From the NCBI GenBank assembly GCA_964537875.1, contig CAZIDN010000002.1, positions 1 through 64,000 of the forward strand: a DNA stretch of 64,000 nt. The letters are read 5' to 3'. The notes beneath the pieces are model-generated. The model worked only from the letters and a program-made list of their open reading frames with translations, ran no database searches and was not told where the DNA came from. The DNA is from JAPKZH01 sp964537875. GTDB lineage: Bacteria; Acidobacteriota; Aminicenantia; Aminicenantales; UBA4085. This document shows positions 33,779 through 41,247 of the stretch, in pieces (the stretch's first letter is position 1; every line of letters begins with the position of its first letter). Both the position numbers and the translations under genes were made by a program.

Positions 33779-34065
33779 GATTTAATTTTAGCATGGGATT
33801 TCGGGAGGTCAACTGGGCCTGTTCCAATAGCTTCGCTAACAATGAACCCTGTTTGGTCATATAAAGTAACCGATGCCTTCAAACCTCTTATTTTTACCCA
33901 CAAGAAAGCCTGAAGAACCTATACTATATATATATAAGAGTATATATACATAGAGCAACTATAAATGTTCTACCTACTGACAAACAGGATTGATAAAGTC
34001 ACATATAGGAATTACTGAGGGGTCAGCTATCAGCTAATAGATGAGACGCTCTTTTTCAGTCTGGT
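33779..34065. other. Intergenic, AT-rich tract
   Basis: No gene seen. At 33923-33951 there is an alternating TA tract (TATACTATATATATATAAGAG and on). Together with 33329-33604 this makes the longest non-coding part of the island. Confidence 0.4.
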
Positions 34066-34923
34066 TCAAATCCTATCCGATCCGGTCCCCTTCGTTCTCT
34101 CGAACTCTTTTGGAATCTCTATATGCTTTCTCAACGCTTGAACATAGCTTTCCGCGAAGCGGATTCCTTTCTTCTTTGAAGCCAGATCATCCAGCCACTG
34201 AGACGGATATCTAAATTCAGGCGACAGCAGCCGCGCCTCTTCTCGATATTGACCTAAGAGGCCGACAATTTCTCCAAGGCTTTTATCGGAGAATTTTCGC
34301 TCGAACTCTGTCCGAGAAAATTCCCCACCCTTTTCCATACCAAACTTTGAAAGCCTCTTGATGAATCTATAAAGGTTTTTTTGGCGCTTTAGATCGGCTC
34401 TTAGCCTCTCCAGCTCGTATTCCCGGCATGCCCCTATCCTCGCCGCCATTTTAGATTGGGGAGTTTCGAAAATAGCGGCTAATTTTTTCTTGTATTGCGA
34501 AGCCTCAAGGACGTATTTCGCATTTCTCTCCGCGTTCCTTGGAAACTTCTCATCATCATCTATTTTTCCGGGCCGAATGCCGATGAGATCTAAATCTGAT
34601 AGTCTTCTTTTGGCATGCGGGCTGGAATCTGATAACCATATTTTTTCTAATATCTTCCGGGCCTCCTCCTTATCATCAAACTTTAACCATATCCATCCCA
34701 GGAAGAACCCGGCGGGCGAAACGTGAGAATGTTTGCGAAGAAGCAGGTGGCATATATACAGGCAGATAAGGCAGATGCAGGTCAATTGATGTCTTGAAGG
34801 CGTGGATTTAAGATGATGCGGCCACCTCTTTTTATACATAGTCACGCATCTAAATATCTTCCACTCACTTTGAAGTTTCATAAAAAAATTTTCCGCTTTC
34901 TGTTTGGACAAATCAGCATCCAT
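34066..34923 (-). CDS. Uncharacterised island protein
   Basis: 285 residues from the ATG at 34923, which directly follows a strong promoter; longer in-frame starts would run into the XRE gene. The N-terminus is DADLSKQKAENFFMKLQSEW. A short Cys-rich, hydrophobic patch (CICLICLYICHLLL) precedes FLGWIWLKFDDKEEARKILEKIW, and the rest is charged helix (ERNAKYVLEASQYKKKLAAIF; REYELERLRADLKRQKNLYRF). No family recognised. It is divergent from the XRE gene and so probably controlled by it. Confidence 0.55.
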   Translation of the reverse strand: MDADLSKQKAENFFMKLQSEWKIFRCVTMYKKRWPHHLKSTPSRHQLTCICLICLYICHLLLRKHSHVSPAGFFLGWIWLKFDDKEEARKILEKIWLSDSSPHAKRRLSDLDLIGIRPGKIDDDEKFPRNAERNAKYVLEASQYKKKLAAIFETPQSKMAARIGACREYELERLRADLKRQKNLYRFIKRLSKFGMEKGGEFSRTEFERKFSDKSLGEIVGLLGQYREEARLLSPEFRYPSQWLDDLASKKKGIRFAESYVQALRKHIEIPKEFERTKGTGSDRI

Positions 34924-34930
34924 ACTACAT

Positions 34931-34959
34931 ATTATATTAGAGCAACCTTTTTGTTGCAA
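34931..34959 (-). promoter_or_regulatory. Strong promoter with overlapping operator-like repeat, leaderless
   Basis: On the - strand TTGCAA (34954-34959), 17 bp, TATAAT (34931-34936), then only 7 nt to the ATG at 34923, so the mRNA should start at or next to the start codon. The inverted repeat GCAAC-N6-GTTGC (34942-34957) overlaps the -35 and spacer and sits just upstream of the XRE gene, a likely binding site for that regulator. Confidence 0.65.
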
Positions 34960-34970
34960 GGGAGAACGAG

Positions 34971-35177
34971 ATGAATCAGTTAAGGATTTTTCGGATGCTT
35001 CAGGGAATGACGCAGGCTGAACTCTCGCGCAGAAGCGGCGTTTATTATTCCTCGCTTTCGCGGATTGAGACTGGCAATATTCAACCCTCAAGAAAGCAGA
35101 AGGTCGCGCTTTCGCGCGCATTAAAAAAGAGAGTCAGCGAAGTCTTCCCGGATGAAGGAAGCAAGGCGCCGGATTGA
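34971..35177 (+). CDS. XRE-family helix-turn-helix regulator
   Basis: 68 residues, almost entirely the HTH: LRIFRMLQGMTQAELSRRSGVYYSSLSRIETG. It has AGGGAGAACGAG before the ATG. It probably represses the divergent gene through the inverted repeat between them, and the gene downstream is the helicase (1 bp gap), as in phage or plasmid control-plus-replication blocks. Confidence 0.88.
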   Translation: MNQLRIFRMLQGMTQAELSRRSGVYYSSLSRIETGNIQPSRKQKVALSRALKKRVSEVFPDEGSKAPD

Positions 35178-35178
35178 G

Positions 35179-36633
35179 ATGAGCTCAGATATCGCCAAAG
35201 CCGTCCTCGGGACGTTAATAATGCGCCCCAATTTTCTGGACCTGGACATCGTCGAACTCAAAGAAAGTTTATTTTCGAGCGATAGGGAAAGAAAGATTTT
35301 TCGGATCATCGCGCGTATTTGGGAAAATGATCGACCAGATGATATCCCGCTCGCCGTCATCCACTCCGAATTCACTTCGGTCGAAGACGGGATTTATGTC
35401 GACACGCTCTGTGATGGGCTCCCTAAGTCCACTCCCAAAAACTTCCGGCTTTGCGTCCGGGAGCTGAAGCGACACCGACTGTCGGAAAAAATTTTTAGGG
35501 CGGCGGAGAGCCAGAGCCGTGAATATCTCAAAACCGGAGTCTTCGATGAACCGGGCTTGGCGCAAATTAAAAAGCTCATCCGCGAACAAGACGGGCTCAA
35601 CCGCGACGCCGAGCAGCCGAAAGAAACAGCGATGACGATCGAAGATCTTAATATTCTCCAGATCCCAAAAATTGATTGGCTGGTCGAACCCATCATAGAG
35701 CGGTTCGGCTTCTGTCTTATCGGCGCACAAAAGGGCGTTGGAAAATCCCTGCTTGTTTCTCAGCTCGCCCTTTATGTCGCTTCGGGGACCTCACCCTTTC
35801 TAATCGACGACCTCAAAATTGCCAACCCCCTCAAAGTGCTCCTTATTCAACAAGAAGTCTCACTCCCTGGAATGAAGGATCGCCTTTTTAAAATGCAACG
35901 CGAAAAAGTTTTCGACCTGGGAGGCAGATTTTTTCAGAAGACGACAACCGGAGCATGGTGGAACTTGACCGATGAGGCCGATTACAAAAAGCTGATTCAA
36001 CTCATAGAGAAGTATCAGCCGGATATTTTAATCCTGGATCCCCTATATACCTTCTACCCCAAAGAGCTTAATACCTCCGGCGATATCTCGCCCATGATGA
36101 AAATCCTTAGCGATTTAAAATCGAACTTCGGCCTGGGACTGGTCGTCGTTCATCATTTTTCCAACAAACAAGATTCCGACGAGATCGAGCAACGCTCTTC
36201 CGTTTCTCGCTTCATGGGACACTCTATGATTGCCAACAGCGCTGACACCACCATCGGCCTCGACTTCCTTCATTATAAATACCGGCAGCAAACCCTTCCT
36301 CTGCCTTATCAAAATTATGTCTGCGTCGAAATTACAACGCGCCACGGAACATGGCCGGCGCGATTCGTCATTGAACGAAAGGAGGGATATCTTCTCTTTG
36401 AGAAAAGCTCGATCTGGCAAGACCTTGGCCGCTCCATCATCCCCGGGCAGATCGAAGAGGTTCTCAAGGACAATGACGGAGAGATGCTCCAGAAGGACCT
36501 CATTCAGGCCCTATCCGGGGAAGCAAAACGCACGACCATCCGCAACGCCATCGATGAAGCAGTCGCACGAGGAACCATCCTAAAAGATCACCTGCCCGGC
36601 AAAGGCAGCCCGGCAATCCTGAGGCTTAAATGA
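35179..36633 (+). CDS. RepA/DnaB-like replicative helicase
   Basis: 484 residues from the ATG one base after the XRE stop (an earlier ATG at 35152 is possible). N-terminal DnaB-N-like helical domain (SSDIAKAVLGTLIMRPNFLD), then a RecA-like ATPase of the RepA/AAA_25 type: Walker A GAQKGVGKSLL, Walker B DILILDPLYTFYP, and LVVVHHFSNK. The C-terminal ~90 residues form a winged helix (LQKDLIQALSGEAKRTTIRNAIDEAVARGTI). It likely loads and unwinds at the island's origin; candidate repeats lie right after its stop. Confidence 0.82.
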   Translation: MSSDIAKAVLGTLIMRPNFLDLDIVELKESLFSSDRERKIFRIIARIWENDRPDDIPLAVIHSEFTSVEDGIYVDTLCDGLPKSTPKNFRLCVRELKRHRLSEKIFRAAESQSREYLKTGVFDEPGLAQIKKLIREQDGLNRDAEQPKETAMTIEDLNILQIPKIDWLVEPIIERFGFCLIGAQKGVGKSLLVSQLALYVASGTSPFLIDDLKIANPLKVLLIQQEVSLPGMKDRLFKMQREKVFDLGGRFFQKTTTGAWWNLTDEADYKKLIQLIEKYQPDILILDPLYTFYPKELNTSGDISPMMKILSDLKSNFGLGLVVVHHFSNKQDSDEIEQRSSVSRFMGHSMIANSADTTIGLDFLHYKYRQQTLPLPYQNYVCVEITTRHGTWPARFVIERKEGYLLFEKSSIWQDLGRSIIPGQIEEVLKDNDGEMLQKDLIQALSGEAKRTTIRNAIDEAVARGTILKDHLPGKGSPAILRLK

Positions 36634-36637
36634 TCCC

Positions 36638-36771
36638 CCTGACATACCCCCTGCACGTTGCCACAATGCCCTTTATATGGGGAAACATTGTGGCAACCCC
36701 CCCCTGCCACTATAACCCTATTAGAATATATAGTTTATATATAAAAAATATTGAGGGGGGGGTATATCAGG
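36638..36771. other. Candidate replication origin of the island
   Basis: Nested inverted repeats directly after the helicase gene. Outer pair: CCTGACATACCCCC (36638-36651) against GGGGGTATATCAGG (36758-36771), 13 of 14 bases. Inner pair: GTTGCCACAATG (36657-36668) against CATTGTGGCAAC (36686-36697), perfect, 17-nt loop. A strongly AT-rich stretch (36720-36750) lies inside, as expected of an unwinding element. The rest of 36634-36958 holds nothing else recognisable. Confidence 0.5.
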
Positions 36772-36958
36772 AAGGGTAGAAAAAGAGGGCAAAATGAAAA
36801 CGCTGGCGAAGATAGAAAAGAACCCGAGTAGATGAAAAACGGGGAATAGGAGAAAACATGGACAAAATTGAGCGTGAAGCTTCCCCCTGGCTGTGCGGGG
36901 GCATCTTTATTTTCTTCCTATAAAAGACAAAGACAAAGATGAAGAAAAGGAGAAAGAA

Positions 36959-37207
36959 ATGAACGAAGAAAAAGTCCTCCACGAGTTTCAGAAAAACGTC
37001 GAGGAAAAGGTCGTGACATCGTTCTCGATCTACAAGGGCAAAAAGGTCGTCAGCGTTCGAGTCCATTACCAGGACGGAGACACTTGGAAGCCGACAACGA
37101 AGGGCCTAACGCTTCGCCGCGAGATGATCCCGGACTTAAAAGAAGCGGTCGACGCGGCACTCCGAGAGTACGAGAAAGAATCTCCGGGATCGGGAGAAAA
37201 GGAATAG
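36959..37207 (+). CDS. PC4-like single-stranded DNA-binding protein
   Basis: 82 residues from the ATG at 36959 (AAGGAGAAAGAA upstream). The core fits the PC4/p15 fold: FSIYKGKKVVSVRVHYQDGDTWKPTTKGLTL then a helix REMIPDLKEAVDAALREY; compare human PC4 with VDIREY, KPGRKGISL and the following helix. PC4-type proteins bind ssDNA as dimers. It sits between the origin-like repeats and the integrase, which fits a role in replication or recombination. Confidence 0.7.
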   Translation: MNEEKVLHEFQKNVEEKVVTSFSIYKGKKVVSVRVHYQDGDTWKPTTKGLTLRREMIPDLKEAVDAALREYEKESPGSGEKE

Positions 37208-37268
37208 GCCCGGGAGGAGGCGATCCCCTTTTGAGGGCAGTGAAAAATGGTCACGGAGGAAGGCTAGA

Positions 37269-37337
37269 ATGGCCCTAGAAAATGCGCCGCTTCTCCTGGA
37301 ACGCGCAAAGGCCAAATTTGGGATCGATAAAAATTGA
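37269..37337 (+). CDS. Possible 22-residue leader peptide
   Basis: ATG GCC CTA GAA to TGA, encoding a short helix-like peptide. A strong ribosome site (GGAGGAAGG) lies 6 bp upstream, which is why it is listed despite its size. Its stop overlaps the region just before the zinc-ribbon gene. Confidence 0.3.
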   Translation: MALENAPLLLERAKAKFGIDKN

Positions 37338-37345
37338 GGAAGGTC

Positions 37346-37615
37346 GTGAATTCCTGTTTAATCAAGCGTCGACGGTTGTCAGAACGACGATCTAGGCCGA
37401 AAACGAACCCCAGGCTTAAGGCGGGTCTTCGGACTTGCCTTACGTGCCTGGGCGATTTTCGACCTTACCGCTCCAAGCCGGATCAAAAGTTTTGTGAGAC
37501 GCGCTGCCGGCGGCTCTATTGGAGCGCGGTCGAGCTTGTTTCCGCATACGAAGCCGGCCAGGTTCCGGGTCTTCTTGGCATCATTGAAAAACTGAGGAGC
37601 ATGAAGGGCGCATGA
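37346..37615 (+). CDS. Small zinc-ribbon protein
   Basis: 89 residues from a GTG at 37346 with AGGAAGG directly upstream (an upstream TTG at 37334 lacks a site). A highly basic N-terminus precedes TCLTCLGDFRPYRSKPDQKFCETRCRRLYW, a CxxC...CxxxC treble-clef or ribbon. Overlaps the integrase start by 4 bp (ATGA), so the two are coupled; it could be a recombination accessory factor. Confidence 0.7.
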   Translation: MNSCLIKRRRLSERRSRPKTNPRLKAGLRTCLTCLGDFRPYRSKPDQKFCETRCRRLYWSAVELVSAYEAGQVPGLLGIIEKLRSMKGA

Positions 37616-39063
37616 CCAAACTCCTCACGGTCCGAGAACTCGCCCATTCCCTGGGCAGCCATCCGGTCACGCTCTATCGGCTCGTCGAACGAGGGCAGAT
37701 CCCGTTCGTCAAAATAAAGGGACGCATCCGGTTTGAGACAGAAGCGATCGCTGAATGGATCGAGCAAAAATCATTCAGCCCCATCACCGCCGCTACTTCG
37801 TATCCCCAGGTTGACCTTTCCCTGGCGAATTATGATAGACTCTTCCTTAAGAAAGGAGGAGTCAAAGTGAGCCACGAGGGAAAGACATGGAATTACCCCT
37901 TTGGCTCGGTTTATCTCAGGCAATCAAAATCAGGGGAAGGCCGATGGTATGTTTATTACCGCACCAACGGCCAAAGAATCAGGGAGGCCGTGAAGAACGC
38001 CATGACCAGGGCAGATGCCTTGAAGGTCTTGGTGTCCAAGGTTGGCGACGCCTTCCGGGGAAAGTACGGTTTCCCGCTGGAGAAGAAAGAGGACGCGCTC
38101 TTTGAGGACTTCGGCAAGAAATTTCTCGAGCTTTATTCGCGCGTGCATTGGAGGCCCAAGACTGTCCAGGGCCATGAAAACTCTCTCCAGCACCTAAACC
38201 GATTTTTCAGGGGCAAGCGATTGTCAGACGTTACGCCCGAATCGACCGCGCGCTATATCGCGGAGCGGCGTAAAAAGGTCTCGTCTGCCAGCGTCAACCG
38301 GGAGCTGAGCTGCCTAAAGTGCGTGCTCAATAGGGCCGTCGAATGGGAAAGGTTGGAGACAAATCCGATTGTTCGCGTGAGGAAATTCAAAGAGCCGGAG
38401 CCGAAGGACCGAATCCTGGCCGGGGAAGAACTTGGCCGATTGCTGCAAGCATGCGCATCCCATTTGAAGCCGATCTTAATCACGGCCTTGTGTACGGGTA
38501 TGCGGAGAAGCGAAATTTTGAGCTTGAAATGGGGCCAGGTTGACCTTGACAAAAGGATGATCCGCGTGGAGAGAACGAAGTCCGGCAAAGCGAGAGTCAT
38601 CCCCATCAACAGCGTCCTGTTGGAAGAGCTCACCCGGTTGAAACAAGCAAACGGAAAATCAGGGTACGTGTTTCTCGATCCGACGAATGAAAGGCCAATG
38701 AAGGACATCAAGACAGCGTTCAGGTCCGCCTGCGCCCGCGCCAAAAAGAATCCAGACGATGAGAAGGACCCGGGAATTGTGGGACTTCGCTTTCATGATC
38801 TCCGGCATAATGCAGCCAGCAAGATGGTAGAAGCCGGGATCGACCTCGTGACCGTTTCGAAGATCCTGGGTCATGCCTCGATTCAAACGACGATGCGCTA
38901 CGCTCACCCGACGCCGGAGAACATGCGGCGGGCAGTGGAAACCTTGGCCCAAAACGTGACTTCCGCCCAGGATTTTGTCCCCATTTTGTCCACAAAAAAA
39001 GAAGGTGTTCCCCCAAGTGCTTTCGTTTCAGCCAATTATCAGAGTAGAGCATCTGCCTTCTAA
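37612..39063 (+). CDS. int: Integrase with N-terminal excisionase-type HTH
   Basis: 483 residues. Residues 1-55 (TVRELAHSLGSHPVTLYRLVERGQIPFVKI to FETEAIAEWIEQK) form a MerR/HTH_17 excisionase domain. Then an arm-binding segment (~86-150), a core-binding domain (~160-250) and the catalytic domain: R298 (CTGMRRSE), K323 or K326, H395xxR398 (HDLRHN), H421 (LGHASI) and Y430 (MRYAH), all present. An internal GTG with strong ribosome site at codon 86 could give the integrase without the HTH. The last codons (RASAF and stop) lie inside the right attachment core. Confidence 0.93.
   Translation: MTKLLTVRELAHSLGSHPVTLYRLVERGQIPFVKIKGRIRFETEAIAEWIEQKSFSPITAATSYPQVDLSLANYDRLFLKKGGVKVSHEGKTWNYPFGSVYLRQSKSGEGRWYVYYRTNGQRIREAVKNAMTRADALKVLVSKVGDAFRGKYGFPLEKKEDALFEDFGKKFLELYSRVHWRPKTVQGHENSLQHLNRFFRGKRLSDVTPESTARYIAERRKKVSSASVNRELSCLKCVLNRAVEWERLETNPIVRVRKFKEPEPKDRILAGEELGRLLQACASHLKPILITALCTGMRRSEILSLKWGQVDLDKRMIRVERTKSGKARVIPINSVLLEELTRLKQANGKSGYVFLDPTNERPMKDIKTAFRSACARAKKNPDDEKDPGIVGLRFHDLRHNAASKMVEAGIDLVTVSKILGHASIQTTMRYAHPTPENMRRAVETLAQNVTSAQDFVPILSTKKEGVPPSAFVSANYQSRASAF
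37854..37869 (+). promoter_or_regulatory. Internal ribosome site and in-frame GTG within the integrase
   Basis: AGGAGG (37854-37859), 7-nt spacer, GTG (37867-37869), in frame as codon 86 (V86). It is placed right at the linker between the HTH and the integrase proper. It is one of the best Shine-Dalgarno sequences in the island. Confidence 0.65.
38971..38991 (+). repeat. Possible integrase arm-type site, right copy
   Basis: GATTTTGTCCCC followed by ATTTTGTCC, 19 of 21 bases identical to 25486-25506. It lies inside the integrase coding sequence, 53 bp before the core; the left copy lies 81 bp after the core. Confidence 0.45.
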
Positions 39064-39098
39064 GCAGAGGGTCGGGAGTTCAAATCTCTCCAGGCGCG
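39045..39098 (+). repeat. Attachment site attR
   Basis: Exact 54-bp copy of the tRNA-Arg 3' part at 25351-25404. The integrase stop codon (TAA, 39061-39063) is formed by the CTTCTAA anticodon-loop sequence. Confidence 0.92.
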
Positions 39099-39132
39099 TT
39101 TCAACTTCTTATGGATATCGGCATTATCGAAT

Positions 39133-39582
39133 TTATTGTTTGAGCTTCAGGTCTTTGCGTGTCCATTTTGCCAGCTCGGTCAGAAGCAGGTGAATTTCAT
39201 CCAGATGAGTCGTACAAATGTCAAAGAGCTCTTCCGGCCCGATTTCGTGGTAAAAGTGGACCAGCCTGTTCCTGTATCCCGCCATTTGTCTCAGGATTTC
39301 GGCGTCATGCTTGGCCAAGACTTTCTTTTCGAGAAGGCCGTCGGCAATCTCTTTATACTCGGCGGCCGGATGGGCAAATTTTTTGGCCAGGATATGACGG
39401 CCGATATCAAAAAGGGCCTCTAGAGCACGGCGCAAATAAGACTCGGCCGCGGCGATGTTGTGCTTGTTGTTGGTAAAATCTTCCCTGGTCTGGAGGGGGA
39501 GTTCTCGAATGGAATCAAGCATTTTACGGATCCAGGCGGCTCTTTGAACGATCACGTTGCCGTTGATTTTGTCGCTCGTCAT
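39133..39582 (-). CDS. hepT: HepT-like ribonuclease toxin
   Basis: 149 residues, helical HEPN fold, with the RX4HXY catalytic motif in YRNRLVHFYHE and the conserved NIAAAESYLRRALEALFDIGRHIL helix. HepT is neutralised by MntA, which adenylylates a Tyr of this motif. It begins 1 bp after the mntA stop. The 3' end is only 35 bp from attR, just outside the element. Confidence 0.9.
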   Translation of the reverse strand: MTSDKINGNVIVQRAAWIRKMLDSIRELPLQTREDFTNNKHNIAAAESYLRRALEALFDIGRHILAKKFAHPAAEYKEIADGLLEKKVLAKHDAEILRQMAGYRNRLVHFYHEIGPEELFDICTTHLDEIHLLLTELAKWTRKDLKLKQ

Positions 39583-39583
39583 T

Positions 39584-39997
39584 CTACTTTCCCAAGATCA
39601 TTTCTTTTTTGAGGCGTTCATAGGGCAAGAGGTCGCCCGCCCTCCTCATAATATACAACTGATATTCGGCTTCAAAATTCTCATTTTTCGCATAAAGCAG
39701 CTCTCCCGTGACGATCTCGTAAGCCAGCAGGGCCGGCGCCTCGGGAATGACGACGACATCGACCTTGGGCACGTCAAACCGGTCCTCAAAAAATTGGGCA
39801 ATTTCCACTTTCTCTTTGACTGTCAGCGGCCTTTGCGGTTTTACGCCGATGTCCAGATCTGATTTCGATCGGGACGATCGCCGCGTTTGGCCCGTCACCC
39901 GGCCAAAGATTTCTTTGGCCCTGCTGCCGAATGCATAGATAATCTGGAGTCGGTACTTCCGGGCCAATCCGGCAATCTCGTCTTTTAAGTCCTTCAT
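39584..39997 (-). CDS. mntA: MntA-like nucleotidyltransferase antitoxin
   Basis: 137 residues. Minimal nucleotidyltransferase: FGSRAKEIFG (GS motif) and SDLDIGV (DxD), with VDVVVIPEAP as the third acidic position. The loop between GS and DxD is about 21 residues, longer than usual, with a basic Arg/Ser-rich insert (GQTRRSSRSK). Upstream partner of hepT; type VII toxin-antitoxin. Confidence 0.9.
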   Translation of the reverse strand: MKDLKDEIAGLARKYRLQIIYAFGSRAKEIFGRVTGQTRRSSRSKSDLDIGVKPQRPLTVKEKVEIAQFFEDRFDVPKVDVVVIPEAPALLAYEIVTGELLYAKNENFEAEYQLYIMRRAGDLLPYERLKKEMILGK

Positions 39998-40278
39998 GAA
40001 CAGCCCCTCTGGCGAGGCGATATCTTTTCTCGAATAGAATTCAGGAAGTTCCGTTTTCCCATGACGTTGATTTTATTCTAGATGATAAATAGGGAAAGCG
40101 CAATATCCGGGCGCGGCTGAATCGGGAACCGCGCTTTTTCAGCGAGATGGATGATTATTGGAATGTCGCTTTTTGGATCGCCATCGAATTTCGTTCAAAG
40201 AGCTATTAAAGGCGGGAAAGCTCAAGGGGTGTGGAAACAGCCGGTGGACCGCCCACGTTTTTGCCGCTCCTATGAACT

Positions 40279-41247
40279 TTATTTAAACGCGAATTGATTG
40301 CCCTGGAACAGGCTGACGCAGGAGTCCACGACCTCCGGATCATAGAGAACGTCCCGATTTTTTGAGATTTCGTCCAAGGCCACATCGAGTTTGTGCGCCG
40401 TCCGATAAGGCCGGTGGGAGACCATGGCTTCCACGACGTCCGCCACGCCTAAAATTCTGGCTTCGCGCATAATATCGCCGTCCTTGAGCCCCTGGGGGTA
40501 GCCCGAGCCATTCACCCGCTCATGGTGTTGAAGGACAATCATGGCGATCGGCCAGGGAAAATCGATTTTCTTCAAAATGTCGTAGCCGATCTGGGGATGG
40601 GTTTTGATGAGCTCGAATTCCGTGTCATTGAGCCGTCCGGGCTTGCTCAGGATCTCGCTCGGGATCGAGACCTTCCCCAGGTCGTGGATCGAGGCGGCAA
40701 TGCGGAGGGCTTCGATCTTTTCCTTGTCCAACCCCATTTGGTCGGCGATCGAACGGGCCAGGTCGGCGACCCGGCGTTGATGGCCGGCCGTGCACGGATC
40801 CCTTGTTTCAACCGTCAGCGTGATAGCCTGGATGGTGGCCCCCATCGCCTTCCTCAGTTTTTCCAGGGTCCGATTGAACTCCTCTTCCGTCCGTTTCCGC
40901 CCGGTGATATCCCGGGCGATGATCAGGTCGGCCGGCTTTCCCTCATAGGTGATGACGCCGGCGTTCAGCTCAAGATAGACGAGCCGGCCGTCCTTATGTT
41001 TCAAGCAGGTCTCGGAGAGGGCTGGGAGGTTTTCCCCGGCCAATCGCCGCTCATATTTTTCGATCAGCCTGTCCAGCTCGACTTCCGAGATGATCGAGCG
41101 TAGGGGGACCCGCAGGATTTCATCCGGGGAATAGCCGACGATTTCCGGGAGTCTGGGGTTAAAATATTTGAATTTCCTGTCTTGAAGGATGGCTATGCCG
41201 TCATTCGCCTTTTCGATCAAAAAACGATAAATCTCCTCGTTCAGCAT
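40279..41247 (-). CDS. PAS-HD-GYP cyclic di-GMP phosphodiesterase
   Basis: 322 residues from the ATG at 41247 (GGGAG 8-13 bp upstream); a longer start at 41415 adds residues of low complexity. PAS domain (NDGIAILQDRKFKYFNPRLPEIVGYSPDEI to ITGRKR), a coiled linker, then HD-GYP: SIHDLGKVSIP (HD), HPQIGYDIL, HHERVNGSGYPQGL (GYP). Soluble. Cleavage of c-di-GMP next to a type IV pilus operon suggests a role in motility versus attachment. Confidence 0.9.
   Translation of the reverse strand: MLNEEIYRFLIEKANDGIAILQDRKFKYFNPRLPEIVGYSPDEILRVPLRSIISEVELDRLIEKYERRLAGENLPALSETCLKHKDGRLVYLELNAGVITYEGKPADLIIARDITGRKRTEEEFNRTLEKLRKAMGATIQAITLTVETRDPCTAGHQRRVADLARSIADQMGLDKEKIEALRIAASIHDLGKVSIPSEILSKPGRLNDTEFELIKTHPQIGYDILKKIDFPWPIAMIVLQHHERVNGSGYPQGLKDGDIMREARILGVADVVEAMVSHRPYRTAHKLDVALDEISKNRDVLYDPEVVDSCVSLFQGNQFAFK

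Larger units (their letters stand above)
25351..39098. mobile_element. Integrative element in tRNA-Arg, about 13.7 kb
   Basis: Bounded by 54-bp perfect direct repeats of the tRNA-Arg 3' part. An integrase gene ends inside the right repeat, a second tyrosine recombinase lies at 32.4-33.3 kb, and a replication-type block (XRE regulator, RepA/DnaB-like helicase, origin-like repeats, PC4-like protein) fills 35-37.3 kb. Much of 25.5-31.9 kb is visibly richer in A+T than the flanks. No capsid, tail, relaxase or T4SS genes were seen, so it resembles a phage satellite or a small integrated plasmid rather than a complete prophage or conjugative element. Confidence 0.9.

Noticed and set aside
34061..34071. 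tRNA T-arm-like GGTTCAAATCC
   Set aside because: The flanks do not pair and it lies at the end of a coding frame.
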